NCBI RefSeq assembly: GCF_905163445.1
Contig: NC_053184.1
Location: 248,001 to 312,000 of the forward strand
Origin: Pararge aegeria
Taxonomy: Eukaryota > Arthropoda > Insecta > Lepidoptera > Nymphalidae
Direction: 5' to 3'
Length of the DNA stretch: 64,000 nt
Program-made: the position numbers and the translations under genes
Shown here: positions 38,201 to 43,990 of the stretch, one piece after another
How positions within the stretch are numbered: position 1 is the first letter of the stretch
Layout: each line of letters opens with the position of its first letter
Notes under the pieces: generated by a model
What the model was told of the DNA's origin: nothing
Databases searched by the model: none
Seen by the model: the letters and a program-made list of their open reading frames with translations, nothing else

Positions 38201-41200
38201 GGGACGGGGCCGCACTCACTGGTGGTGAAGTTGAAGGAGGCGTAGGCCGCGCTCTCCTTGTCGCGCAGCAGCGTGAAGGCGTGCAGCTGGTACGTGGCGC
38301 CGGGCGACAGGTCGCGCAGCACGTGCGACCAGTTGCCCGCGCCCTCCAGCGACACGTTGCGCGCGCCGCCCTCCGCGCGCTCCGACAGCGGGATCACCTG
38401 CGGCACACCGCTTGCACTGCGACCTTCCGAGCCTCGCGACACCGAACACCCCACGCCCGCACGACAGGCAGTCGAGGTCGTGGAATGAGAGCAATGAGTG
38501 GAAATAAAAATATTAAATTTTCAGATATTTCAATTAATTTATTTAGCTCATTCGCATGATCATACAAAATCAGGACTACTTTTGTCAAGAACCAACTTCA
38601 CTTACTAAAACTGAGGACAAAAAGAGCTCGCTCACCCCCTCTGTCCTCATCATTCCGCGAACAATCATTATTTTCGTTCAGCAGCAATTTACGGACGACG
38701 GATTTTCACCTGACATCAGGTAGGCCATCCGCTTGACCCTGTCGTCAACTATTACTATAATAAAAGGAAATAATTTGCTACTTATTTTAAAAATATACTT
38801 ATAAATTTAAGATGCATATTAAACTTTACGTAGGATTTGAACCCGCGCCTCCACGGTTCTCATTCCACCAACCATTGCTTTGCAGGGTCCAACTGAACCT
38901 GATCTGAAGTTAATTTACTTCTATTATTCAGTGAGTGACCGAACGACGTTGCACATGGGCGACTCGAAGTGTGCATGATCGACATCGACCTCGATCATGC
39001 GCGAGTGGCCGCGGGTGCACTGAGCGAGTCAGCGCAAAGCACGCACCTTGAAGCGGAAGCCGGTGTAGTCGCCGTGCGCGGGCGGCGCCCACAAGATGGT
39101 GGCCTGCTTGTTGCGGCCCAGCGTCACCGTCAGGTTGGACGGCGGCTCGGGCGCTGCGCAACCAAGCGCACGCGTTAGTGTGCGATAAACAAGCTTCGTA
39201 AAACGAAATGTTGAAAATTATTTTTTATTCTATGACAAGGTGCCCTTGCCGGTTATCTCATCCTATACGGAAGCGCGATGATAATGGAAAAATATAAAAC
39301 CGACTCCATTGTAAGTATAAAAAAATGGTTTTTTAAAATATGGCATAACGTTTACACGTTTTAATTTCGATTCAAACAAAGTAATTAACCGATTTTCTTT
39401 ACTATGTCCAATGCAGATATATGTTTAAAATCAAATAAAACGTTTCACTCATTAACATTTTCCCTCCATAAACTCTGAGCTGCAGTAGGTGAAGAACTTA
39501 GAAAAGACTTGCTGTCTAAACCAGAATATTTTAATAATACGACACAGTTTAGAAAGAAGGAATCCCCTGACAGATCTGAGCAGCAGCAATAGATACTGAA
39601 TGGTCAAAAATTCAAAATTCATTTATTTCAAGTAGGAAGGAAGGCAGATTCTACCGAGAAGAAGCCGGCAAGAAACTCAGCAGTTGCTCTTTTCCAACAT
39701 CAAAATTTTACATTTTACATTTTAACATTCATTTTTCTATCTTGTGAGAGATGAAAGCGGAGGCGGATGCTTCTAAGCAACCTTGTCATTAAGAAACTCA
39801 TCAATTGTATAATAACCTCGCTGTAATAAATGTGTTTTAACACATTCTTTAAACTTATGCATTGGTAGGTCCAAAATTACCTTAGGAATCATATTATAAA
39901 AGCGTATACTCAGTCCCACAAATGACTTCTGCACCTTTCGCAGACGATATGCAGATGTCACTAATTTATGACCATTTCTTGTAAGTCGACTGTTTATATC
40001 CACTTTTTGTTTATAAAGACTAATATGTTGTCTTACAAATACTGTATAGTTATAAATATATTGTGAGGCTACCGTAAGTATACCAATTTCTTTAAATTTT
40101 TCACGGAGGGATTCACGTGATTTAAGTTTATATATTGACCGTATAGCTCTTTTCTGCAATATGAATATAGTTTCAATATCAGCAGCTTTGCCCCATAATA
40201 AGATCCCGTAAGACATCACACTATGAAAGTACGCGAAGTAAACAAGTCTTGCTGTTTCTACGTCAGTAATCTGTCTAATTTTCCTGACGGCGTAGGCAGC
40301 CGAGTTTAGTTTACCTGCTAGTGTATCTATATGGGTACCCCACTGAAGCTTACAATCCAAGGTCATGCCCAGAAAAACTGTGGAATCTTCCATTTTTAGT
40401 GATTCTCCATTTATTATTATATTTTTATTAACTTTCTTTACATAACAACCAATTACCAATGGTAATTAACAACCAAGCAAAACCCAACACTGCCTGCTGT
40501 GTAGGACGCTGAAAGCATCTTAGTTACTGCTCCAGGAAGCTGTCGCGGTTCCAGTCCTTATGACAACAATACTTCCTAAAGTGTTTTAGGGCTACCTGAA
40601 GCTTTAACAACTGAATAAAACCTGTGATAATGGTCTGGTTCCACGTGAGCAGGTCGGCGAAGGTATCGTTGGAGTAGTACAGCATGAAGTGGTACTGGGT
40701 GCCCGGGAGGCCCTGGAAGTTGATGGTGGAGGCGCGCGCGGGCACCGTGAAGTTGGGCGCGGGCGAGCCCTGCGGCGGCCGGTAGTCCAGGCGGTAGTGC
40801 GCGCCCGCCGCACCCGCCGCGCCCCAGCCCGGGATCTCGATGACCAGGTCGGCCGCGTGCGCCGCGCCGCTCAGCGCCTGCACAGCCCGGCCGTTAAAGA
40901 CTCGATGTCCCCCAGATTTATTTATAAGAAGAATGTAATGATACAAAATTTTAAAAAGTAAGATGAGTTAATCAATTTATTAGTCGATGTTCTGCCCTTT
41001 CTTGCAAACTACATTAATGAAATTAATAATGCCAATTCTGATGTACAATTTTTCTAAAGGCAGTCGATTAAAAGGTCTAAAAATAGCACCAGCCTTTTTA
41101 CAATAGTCCCTGTTGAAAAGGATAGTGTTGTTTAGTTTACTTCATTTTGGAAGTTGTTTTATTTTACACAAGCTGTCGCCCGCGACTTCGTCTGCGTTTG

Positions 41201-43078
41201 TTTTATAGAGACGTGTGGCGTTCAATTCAGGTGTAGTTCTACTGAAATTTGTAAGTTGTAAAAATTTTGAAGAATCGAAATTGCATTGTTAGTTAATTTA
41301 TATGCTATAGGTTAACGAAGAACATTTCTAACATTTTTTATTTAGTCCTAGCACTGAAGTCCTTATAAATATGGCAGCACTTTATGTATTCAGTATCGCT
41401 TAGCCTTAAATGAGGGGTTAGCTGCTGTCCGCTGAGGAGTTCTGTCCTCCATCTCCAATCATATTCATCAGATCTACACGAAATTTGTGCAAAATTAAAT
41501 AGGTATAGTACAAAAATAATGATTTAAATTAGTTATCAATTTTGTTTGTAGTTGGTGTAAAATAGTCAAACCCTTTGATCCCCTCTCCCGAAAGAACTTA
41601 GCTAAATTTCAGGATAAAAAGTATCCTTTGTTAATTCAAATACCTCCTCAAGTATATATGTACAAAGTTTCATGATGATTGGCTAAGTAGATTTCGCGTG
41701 AAAGCATAACAAACAAACTTACAATCACATTTATAATATTAGTAGGGATTGGAATTTACAAATTGTTTTTCTTATGTATCAAGCCAAAATTGTTTATTGT
41801 GTAATGGTTATTCTTTTAGGTCTAAATGGTGATGCAAAATGTTTTTTTTAAAGAGAAAACTTAATATCATTTTAAAATAAATATGTTTGTCAACCCTTCC
41901 TATGGGAAAAACAACTAGCTTTTTTTTGTAAATTAAATGGAATAAACAAATTGTTTTTATTACTGATACTAATAATAGCAAAAATAATTATTATTATCAA
42001 AAATGACAGTTTTATTTTACATGCCTTTTAGAGCATTACTTTTTTAAGGCATTACATGCCTTCTGAAACCATAGCATTAACAATATTGAAATAATTAGTA
42101 AGAATTAGAAAGTACCAACCTGAGAATTTTTAATAAAACAACCCAATACCAAATAATCTGTAGCAAACAAAAGCTATATATTTTAAAAGAATGGTTATAT
42201 ATAAGAGAGTTTGCGTTCAAAAATTCTTTTTTTTTGCTAAATGTTGTTTCTTGAAATTTCACAAGTTCGTGAATATAATTTGAATCCATATAATTATTGT
42301 TATTGGTAGAATACTTCGTAAATAAATCTTGTATTTCTACAGATGCAAATTTTGTCTTTATTTCAACTACCCATTGAAGGGAATATTATAATCATCATTA
42401 TATACATACAAAATTAAGTACTTTTAGTTTATAACTAATTTTAGTTTTTTTATTGCTGAGCTAAATCCTTGTGGCATGTTATTTTTCACAATCTAAGCAA
42501 TAATTTCAAACTTGCCAAGTCTGTGCCAATTTTTCTGTACCCTACTTCAATACTAGAAATTTAGGTAGAACTGCACAATGCATTAAAACAGCTAAAAATG
42601 TACATCTGTAACTTAATCTTGATTGATACATATAAACTTAAATGAAACTAAATAATAATGTAATTTGTTTAGCAACAAGATTAGTAATTGGAGGTGCTAC
42701 AGCTATTGCCAGCATAGGACTATTGAGAAGCGTTGGATAAGAGTTTCCTGCATTATAATCAAGTAATGAGATGTTATATTATAAATAATAAAATGAATGT
42801 AATTATATTAGATATAATAACCATATTACATTCGTGTAGCACTGTATATTGTTACTGACAGGTCATACTGATACTAGAGGTACGATTAACTCATTGGGGC
42901 AGAGCCCTAGACGACGCAATGGCAAAGGGCGTAACGACGACATATCTGTATCAATTAACTAGTTCAACAATCAAGATTTGCTCACAACAAAGACGATAAG
43001 TCCGAGCGCCAGGCTCGAGGCGGCCGTGGCGCGCGTTTGTCCAGCCCTCGCTTGCACAATCGACCTCTTCCACATCAT
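14215..43078 (-). CDS. Ptp10D: Receptor-type tyrosine-protein phosphatase, Ptp10D-like (whole gene, 17 coding exons)
   Basis: Single-pass cell-surface tyrosine phosphatase of the R3 subgroup. In Drosophila its relatives act in axon guidance, tracheal tube shape and, with the ligand Sas, cell competition. Exons in transcript order: 43078-42986, 40877-40622, 39153-39047, 38397-38220, 34930-34827, 34550-34279, 34209-34016, 33335-32796, 23884-23712, 23299-23185, 23123-22848, 21770-21691, 20149-20030, 19125-18220, 17361-17157, 17094-16054 and 14246-14215. All 16 introns are GT...AG and all phases match, giving 4692 nt (1563 aa). Layout: signal peptide ending AHA/AD near residue 39, fibronectin III repeats from about 40 to 1190, transmembrane helix about 1213-1234, and PTP domain about 1265-1530 with general acid D1437 (WPDFGVP), nucleophile C1471 and R1477 (VHCSAGVGRSG) and QTEQQY. 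The tail ends DDEGIVESGM, which I recall as near-identical to fly Ptp10D. The fly paralogue Ptp4E is the alternative. Introns hold many transposons; exons are extremely GC-rich. Confidence 0.9.
14585..14617. repeat. Perfect 13-bp inverted repeat
   Basis: ATTATTGACAATA (14585-14597) and its inverse (14605-14617) enclose a 7-nt loop. It lies in the Ptp10D terminal intron. Confidence 0.8.
14956..15023. repeat. Two-tier inverted repeat in the Ptp10D terminal intron
   Basis: Outer arms TAGAAATTACAGTTA (14956-14970) and inverse (15009-15023), with an inner TGAAAGAC/GTCTTTCA stem around 14974-14994. Confidence 0.75.
16054..17094 (-). CDS. Ptp10D: Ptp10D exon 16: transmembrane helix and catalytic PTP domain
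   Basis: 1041 nt from an acceptor GCTCCGCAG. After DADHTGW comes an Ala/Leu/Gly-rich helix followed by RRRARA (stop-transfer). The PTP core follows: KNRFTNILPYDHSRF (substrate-loop region), DYINANYVPG, WPDFGVP (Asp acid), VHCSAGVGRSGTF (P-loop Cys and Arg) and QTEQQYICVHQC. There is a single catalytic domain and no D2 copy. The reading frame stays open to 15965, but GAAG/GTATGG at 16054 is a good donor and leads in phase to the conserved C-terminus. Confidence 0.95.
17157..17361 (-). CDS. Ptp10D: Ptp10D exon 15: juxtamembrane ectodomain
   Basis: Acceptor GCTCGCAG and donor GTAAGC. It reads VSEPYYPFRAGGAH..., FTVGAEQCDGAEHYCNGPLK and VKLRAFTAQDKFTDTAY, the membrane-proximal segment shared by insect Ptp10D proteins. 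Confidence 0.93.
18220..19125 (-). CDS. Ptp10D: Ptp10D exon 14: several FN3 domains
   Basis: A 906-nt exon of 302 codons, phase 0 to phase 0. It reads PTRGSAQVEFAALVPGRLYS... and LTMWTVSHNVTSHPVQRPAR, then two more FN3 modules, ending LPVWPPYQ before a GTGCCT donor. The acceptor is odd: the AG at 19126-19127 is preceded by the (AAAT)n tail of a LINE instead of a pyrimidine tract. Confidence 0.9.
19128..19870 (-). mobile_element. LINE 3' fragment abutting Ptp10D exon 14
   Basis: The ORF at 19551-19823 reads LLPLSDRRKLLDLCFLYRLF, a Jockey/CR1-type RT C-terminal motif. The 3'UTR follows, ending in an (AAAT)n tail at 19131-19146. It is sense to Ptp10D, and its tail touches the acceptor of exon 14. 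A related copy is at 22247-22745. Confidence 0.8.
20030..20149 (-). CDS. Ptp10D: Ptp10D exon 13: FN3 strands
   Basis: Exactly 40 codons, phase 0 to phase 0. The acceptor is CTGCCGCAG and the donor GTGCGT. It reads VLYTPTPLSATLFDEYRFRL to ARWERRAAAAPDQQ. Confidence 0.9.
20573..20900 (+). mobile_element. Degenerate LINE ORF end
   Basis: The ORF at 20573-20845 contains SSTISRLRIGHACTAVLLSK and CECDLDDGSVAHIIF, matching the RLRTGH and CxC...H pattern at the C-terminus of Jockey/R1-type LINEs that carry an RNase H-like tail. It is inside Ptp10D intron 12, antisense. Confidence 0.6.
21016..21187 (+). repeat. Dispersed repeat, copy 1
   Basis: TTTGTGGATCTTCCAAGTATACGTG and flanks are shared with 52018-52195 in the same orientation at roughly 80-85% by eye. 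Family not recognised. Confidence 0.7.
21691..21770 (-). CDS. Ptp10D: Ptp10D exon 12: short FN3 linker exon
   Basis: An 80-nt exon between acceptor GTCCGCAG and donor GTGAGT. It reads PLIQSEMTIVNESGDDDG then NDTLPIR, with an acidic loop. Both phases agree with the neighbouring exons. Confidence 0.88.
21945..22246 (+). mobile_element. Degenerate CR1-like LINE piece
   Basis: Plus-strand sequence still resembles GADIETILTLQKRAVRS and VFVRQ-MNLYKQ stretches of copies A and B but with frameshifts. It is cut off by the LINE piece that follows in the opposite direction. Confidence 0.6.
22247..22745 (-). mobile_element. LINE 3' fragment, second copy (Ptp10D intron 11)
   Basis: Shares the 3'UTR (GACCCACTGAAAGACTGCC, GTTAGAAGGAG) and the ORF end (VSKTNLGVSAPINRLLT) with the copy at 19128-19870. 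The tail has degenerated to a long A/T run. Confidence 0.75.
22848..23123 (-). CDS. Ptp10D: Ptp10D exon 11: FN3 domain
   Basis: Acceptor TGCGCAG and donor GTACGT. It reads (R)PNPVSDVAQLADTRN, VTLEWPRPAGRVEWYRVRWW and LLPGRAYALSIAAHSHNLSS, a full FN3 module ending MSTRT. Confidence 0.92.
23185..23299 (-). CDS. Ptp10D: Ptp10D exon 10: FN3 second half
   Basis: Acceptor GCTTGCAG and donor GTGAGT. It reads ISNMTHGERYRIQLDTLSED to LSAQHTV, completing the FN3 begun in the previous exon. The following intron is only 61 bp. Confidence 0.9.
23712..23884 (-). CDS. Ptp10D: Ptp10D exon 9: FN3 first half
   Basis: Acceptor TTCGCCAG and donor GTGAGC in phase 0. It reads PLPPEWMAVERASSNAVLVR to YSLRYQAADGPWRRLEPL, the A-to-E strands of an FN3 domain. 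Confidence 0.9.
23930..24895 (+). mobile_element. Degenerate CR1-like LINE (plus strand, Ptp10D intron 8)
   Basis: Broken RT frames are readable: TDPSNFRPISVLPNL near 24047, a shifted SKAFDCVQHETLIRKL near 24160, and MSYGISLWGNVADIDSIFVL near 24725 with RESLRDKFREVKIMTV. Many frameshifts and deletions mark it as old. Confidence 0.7.
24900..25690 (-). mobile_element. CR1-like LINE 3' fragment with (ATTG)n tail
   Basis: On the minus strand the ORF at 25456-25665 contains FGLRKFDHITQHGMKLQWLT, an RT C-terminal block, followed by a 3'UTR and a tail of four to five TCAA/TTGA units at about 24901-24920. The gypsy element inserted just beyond it. Confidence 0.65.
25717..26428 (+). repeat. 5' LTR of the gypsy element
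   Basis: Starts TATAATGAATTACC and ends CCCTAACA. Contains a TATAAG box near 25976 and AATAAA hexamers near 26214 and 26373. A tRNA-like A box/B box pair lies at about 25800-25850. The short ORF at 25865-26080 recurs in the 3' LTR and is not thought to be a gene. Confidence 0.93.
26429..26446 (+). other. Candidate primer-binding site of the gypsy element
   Basis: TAGCGCCCAACGTT begins two bases after the 5' LTR, where minus-strand priming by a tRNA 3' end is expected. TAG instead of the usual TGG at its start is unusual. The tRNA was not identified. Confidence 0.4.
27110..28627 (+). CDS. gag: Gag polyprotein of the gypsy element
   Basis: 505 aa starting at an ATG in strong context (CCACCATGG). 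The middle part (about 250-400) resembles retrotransposon capsid (WGVHFYGD, WRHAIDFFKGNALIWF, LLKRTFQSPYY). Near the C-terminus are one intact CCHC zinc knuckle, CWNCRETGHLFRSC, and a second, CYRCGRFGITLKDC, in which the His position is Ile. It forms the particle and binds the RNA genome. The last 40 nt overlap the pol frame. Confidence 0.93.
   Translation: MDPQFLLKDEVEFELACRGYTQPGLVSALKNILKRMLEAESLMEVSYEVKPPQSSVKNPSAELDVCTDKIGNIMRYVSELNEKPDKLLYKRLVSRLFHLVNRLKFVTPVDQMGKDKKNALLDNAVILLKDLEGKDDIEDNEDITPEMIAALHNSIGEDSKKILSRIDDQATKGKVDLPATSKTMHNTDTEQINVTKRDVGVRRVSFAQDDFDIATFHNLRSSPSKLLNSTTIEEIQSGRKHKLVPISQWGVHFYGDNKFSVNAFIERVEELRDARNATDEDLWRHAIDFFKGNALIWFRANRMFVGNWNELVLLLKRTFQSPYYQEELLTEAKARTQGKNEPVLIFIAVMQNMFNRLPNPILESEKLMIIVKNLQPYYQRAVCRDTFTSLLDLVNVLRIIERTKVNCDNFQEPKVVVNSLEPDLAYKSNSDIASEPKEVCELKNKMDISNINMRCWNCRETGHLFRSCPIPKQRLFCYRCGRFGITLKDCSCKGNASGESSKPAN
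28588..28638 (+). promoter_or_regulatory. -1 ribosomal frameshift site between gag and pol
   Basis: GGGAAAC at 28588-28594 sits in the gag frame as G GGA AAC, the X-XXY-YYZ pattern of -1 slippery heptamers. It is the first place where the pol frame is open. After a 5-nt spacer, CGGGGA (28600-28605) can pair with TCCCTG (28633-28638) as a weak stem; the real stimulator may be a larger structure. Confidence 0.75.
28588..31812 (+). CDS. pol: Pol polyprotein of the gypsy element (protease, RT, RNase H, integrase)
   Basis: The frame opens at 28588, right after a TAA, and is -1 relative to gag. There is no ATG near its start, so translation by frameshift from gag is expected. In order: aspartic protease (LLDSGATCTVVN, near 28785), reverse transcriptase (YLDDIVI near 29707), RNase H (VTDHSALKTL near 30353), the integrase HHCC zinc finger (about 30740-30870), and the DDE core with Asp in SLDLMGPF (near 30950), Asp in ICDNGKQF (near 31125) and Glu in NPTERV (near 31227). 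All expected catalytic motifs look intact and no internal stop is present. Confidence 0.95.
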   Translation, partial: GKRQRGEFKTCQLNPSLSNKSEEWQEWLDFVNTFMSKEVVSAMTFKKENDNRSYIRINILNYLCNGLLDSGATCTVVNHKFADTLKHLGVKIQKMKSMHIATADGASHCVTESFDVPVVFNEQFHYINMLLMPNLSQQLILGKDFFDVFGISFQFKGEILNRMPVINSIDDKTASLISKEELNKEEQEKLIVIINEIKKCIGSGLGRTKIIRHTIDTGNSKPLHQKQYNFSPVKKKEIERELDDMLEKDVVEPSHSPWCSPIVMVKKADGSNRLCLDSRQLNKVTKRDTYPLPRVSTILDNLRNARFLSTIDLKSAFWQVELEDTSKEKTAFAVPGRGLFHFKVMPFGLVNASQTQQRLMDIIFHVLDGKVWTYLDDIVICSETFKEHLEILRQVTNILKDAGLTINVDKCMFARSSLRFLGFIVDKEGLRTDPEKVSAIMNFPRPKNITELKRFIGIASWYRRFVKNFSLIAAPLHDLTKGKQRKKFIWSKEADKAFLNLKTLLTSTPVISCPDFDKPFIVQCDASSKGIGAVLCQKVNNVDQPISYLSRKLSDREQMYSTSERELLSIVYAIEKFRPYIEGTHFTVVTDHSALKTLNNMKDPHGRLGRWAMKLQQFSFDIIHRPGKSNVVPDALSRAVNALAITDESNIQILDKHKDDWYKNKIARIESGQDVSHDWQIKDGLLYKKIRLKQYPDKMNDWKLVIPKSLRTDILKYYHDDVKSGHFGIRKTLFRIKQHYFWPDMLREVRQYIGKCDTCAKVKVSQRLPLGHMGQHRIVTGPWQVISLDLMGPFPKSKNFNTMLLVITCLFSKFTLLFPLRTGKADKICEILEKQFLLFGRVSAIICDNGKQFDSHLFRDLAHKYNSQIWYTPNYHPQSNPTERVNRVVGTMIASYISSKKHNEWDKHLQEFAHAIRTSVHETTEHTPSFLFFGRETSFPFKLTSSVCTQSHVHDMPLLVDTKEYLSKLKSQHEVYKVVEQRLKTAHQKSLKCYNEKRREANFKVGDVVWRRTKFLSKAGTKFMAKLAPKFEKAIIAKKLSDNVFHLNNVFGKSIGVWHAKDLKASGRDDDEKK
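31863..32574 (+). repeat. 3' LTR of the gypsy element
   Basis: Direct copy of 25717-26428 with one mismatch noticed. It follows the purine-rich AGGTTGGGGGAA tract and is followed by the target duplication ATTG. Confidence 0.93.
32796..33335 (-). CDS. Ptp10D: Ptp10D exon 8: two FN3 domains
   Basis: Acceptor CGCCCGCAG and a strong GTGAGT donor; 540 nt. Contains PLPVRELQGRL, LLPGRNYTVSVAAVSRGVAS and LLPGAVYEIQLAAVSHGL, that is, two FN3 modules in tandem. The donor opens the 8.9-kb intron that carries the gypsy element. Confidence 0.93.
34016..34209 (-). CDS. Ptp10D: Ptp10D exon 7: FN3 second half
   Basis: Acceptor GTCGCAG and donor GTGAGT. It reads EFEKYQVSVAPGAG..., then FEGLEPGAHYAVTVKTMSGK and VTSWPAAADVTL. 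The SGKVTSWPA block is conserved in the family. Confidence 0.92.
34279..34550 (-). CDS. Ptp10D: Ptp10D exon 6: FN3 domains
   Basis: The acceptor CACCGCAG and donor GTAGGG bound 90 codons plus 2 nt. [20 protein letters not shown] and GRAYNISVQTVSDAQL are diagnostic Ptp10D blocks. The next FN3 starts at RPRNVSVDPRERSESAF. Intron 6 is only 69 bp. Confidence 0.93.
34587..34812. repeat. 25-bp GC-rich minisatellite in Ptp10D intron 5
   Basis: About nine copies of GGTCGGTGGCCCCGGGGCGC followed by GGCCG. It fills 226 of the 276 bp of the intron between exons 5 and 6. ORFs called across it on both strands are artefacts of the repeat. Confidence 0.92.
34827..34930 (-). CDS. Ptp10D: Ptp10D exon 5: FN3 first half
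   Basis: The acceptor TTGTGTGCAG and donor GTACGT bound a segment reading (K)PNTPGKFIVWFRNETTLL and LWQPPYPPGAYTHYK. It is very close to the corresponding fly Ptp10D stretch as I remember it. The donor side faces a minisatellite that fills most of intron 5. Confidence 0.92.
34931..38219. other. Ptp10D intron 4, no gene seen
   Basis: 3.3 kb of unique-looking sequence with GC-rich patches near 35340, 36180 and 36790 that may be regulatory. The 81-aa plus-strand ORF at 37572-37817 has a hydrophobic run (VLWTWVATIVMLGLLAVCA) but no other support. Confidence 0.4.
38220..38397 (-). CDS. Ptp10D: Ptp10D exon 4: FN3 second half
   Basis: Acceptor GCCGCAG and donor GTGAGT. It reads VIPLSERAEGG... to LSPGATYQLHAFTLL and FNFTT, the F and G strands of an FN3 domain with the usual L-x-PGx-Y-x-L pattern. 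Confidence 0.9.
38822..38885 (-). repeat. tRNA-like fragment, probably a SINE head
   Basis: The minus strand reads GGCGCGGGTTCAAATCC, a clear B box, after an imperfect A-box region. There is no matching acceptor stem, so it is not a tRNA gene. It lies in Ptp10D intron 3. Confidence 0.35.
39047..39153 (-). CDS. Ptp10D: Ptp10D exon 3: start of an FN3 domain
   Basis: The acceptor TTGCGCAG and donor GTGCGT bound 35 codons reading APEPPSNLTVTLGRNKQA...GFRFK. The PPSNLTV and ILWAPP blocks are the A and B strands of a fibronectin III fold. The donor is in phase 0. Confidence 0.9.
39605..40462 (-). mobile_element. 5'-truncated CR1/Jockey-like LINE, copy B (Ptp10D intron 2)
   Basis: The ORF at 39773-40459 is nearly the same as copy A (for example MSYGILLWGKAADIETIF and YNMIPKVILDLPMHKF). 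The 3' end shows the same AAGGCAGATTCTACCGAG block. It is inserted in the sense direction of Ptp10D. Both copies are open over this stretch, so they are young. Confidence 0.87.
40622..40877 (-). CDS. Ptp10D: Ptp10D exon 2: N-terminal ectodomain
   Basis: Phase-0 acceptor (GGCTGTGCAG) and a GTTTTA donor after one extra G. Encodes residues 32-116, including YRLDYRPPQGSPAPNF and INFQGLPGTQYHFMLYYSND, blocks I recognise from the start of mature insect Ptp10D. Ends QTIIT, joining in phase to APEPPSNLTV. Confidence 0.9.
41165..41757 (-). mobile_element. Lepidopteran short repeat, possibly Helitron-like
   Basis: One end has GCTGTCGCCCGCGACTTCG and the other ACAAACAAACTTACAATC and TTATAATATTAGTAGGG, a pairing common in non-autonomous lepidopteran repeats. 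Related pieces are at 50622-50712 and 54488-54806. The family name is from memory. Confidence 0.45.
42986..43078 (-). CDS. Ptp10D: Ptp10D exon 1: start codon and signal peptide
   Basis: The exon codes for 31 residues beginning MMWKRS and ending in the hydrophobic run SSLALGLIVFV. A GTGAGC donor follows in phase 0. Joined to the next exon, the hydrophobic core continues into ALSGAAHA before ADLVIEIP, a good signal-peptidase site (A-x-A). Two adjacent ATGs exist; the upstream one is given. The exon is too short to stand out as an ORF, so it rests on splice phase, signal-peptide logic and position 0.9 kb from the divergent mre11 start. Confidence 0.7.
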
Positions 43079-43990
43079 TGAAGGCGACTCCCCGATTTCA
43101 CATGACACTTTCTCTTCCAAATAAACACCTCTTTTCGCTCGTGGGAGCATGATTGATTCACTGTAACGCGTAGGATCGTCATATCAGCGCGTGCTACCAC
43201 ATTAGAATTGATTTAGCACTTCAAAACACAATAACATTTACAAAAAGTAGTAGATGTTGTCATACGCAACACAGTTTCAATTACAGATTTCAATAAACCA
43301 AGCAAAGCAGGTAAAAATAGACATTAGACAGTAGACACAGGTTGACACTTGACACTTTAATAAATATAATTTTATGTTCTTGTTTTTTTTTAATTTGTCC
43401 TCTTACAGGCAAAGATCATTAACCATACAGCCAACGTTTTGGGTTGGGTAAAAAAGCTTAGAAGAAAATTTAAGGTTTTTTGAGTTGAGTGGATAAGTCT
43501 ACCGCTAAGCCACTTCTAAGCATTTGACAGTCTAAGGCTCTAAGCGAAGAATTAAATTGAGACCCAGAGGCTTATTGGCTCTCCTTTTTACTCAGTCTAC
43601 GATAGGCTCTTACAAAGTTCCTTGAAACACAATATAATCGTGTGGAAAACTTGTAGTGATTATGCTTACCAGACTGTCCACAATCAACAACTCGTAAATA
43701 GAATTAAAAAGATTATAATCAGTACATTTTATATAAAGTTAAAATATGATTTTTTTGTTTGTCTACTTACTTATTCGTGATTTTTGATCTGAGAATTATC
43801 TATTTGTTTTTCTGGGGGTTAGTTATCTATAATTAATGTCAACTTTCCCTGCGGGGCGAGAATCCAGAGCCGCAATTCGTACAGCTACAAAAAAAAGTCC
43901 GGTGCCGCGGCTTGATATTTGTAATTTGTTTTTTATTGTAAATGTTTGCCTATTAATTTTATTACAGTAGTTTGCGTTTAAAAAGGCATT
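43079..43990. promoter_or_regulatory. Intergenic region between divergent Ptp10D and mre11 starts
   Basis: About 0.9 kb separates the two start codons, which point away from each other, so it must hold both 5'UTRs and both promoters. Near mre11, TTTTATTACAG ending at 43967 looks like a splice acceptor in the 5'UTR, which implies a non-coding first exon further left. No clear TATA box was assigned. Confidence 0.4.

Noticed and set aside
38822..38885. A tRNA gene in Ptp10D intron 3
   Set aside because: Only the B box and a weak A box are present; no full cloverleaf.
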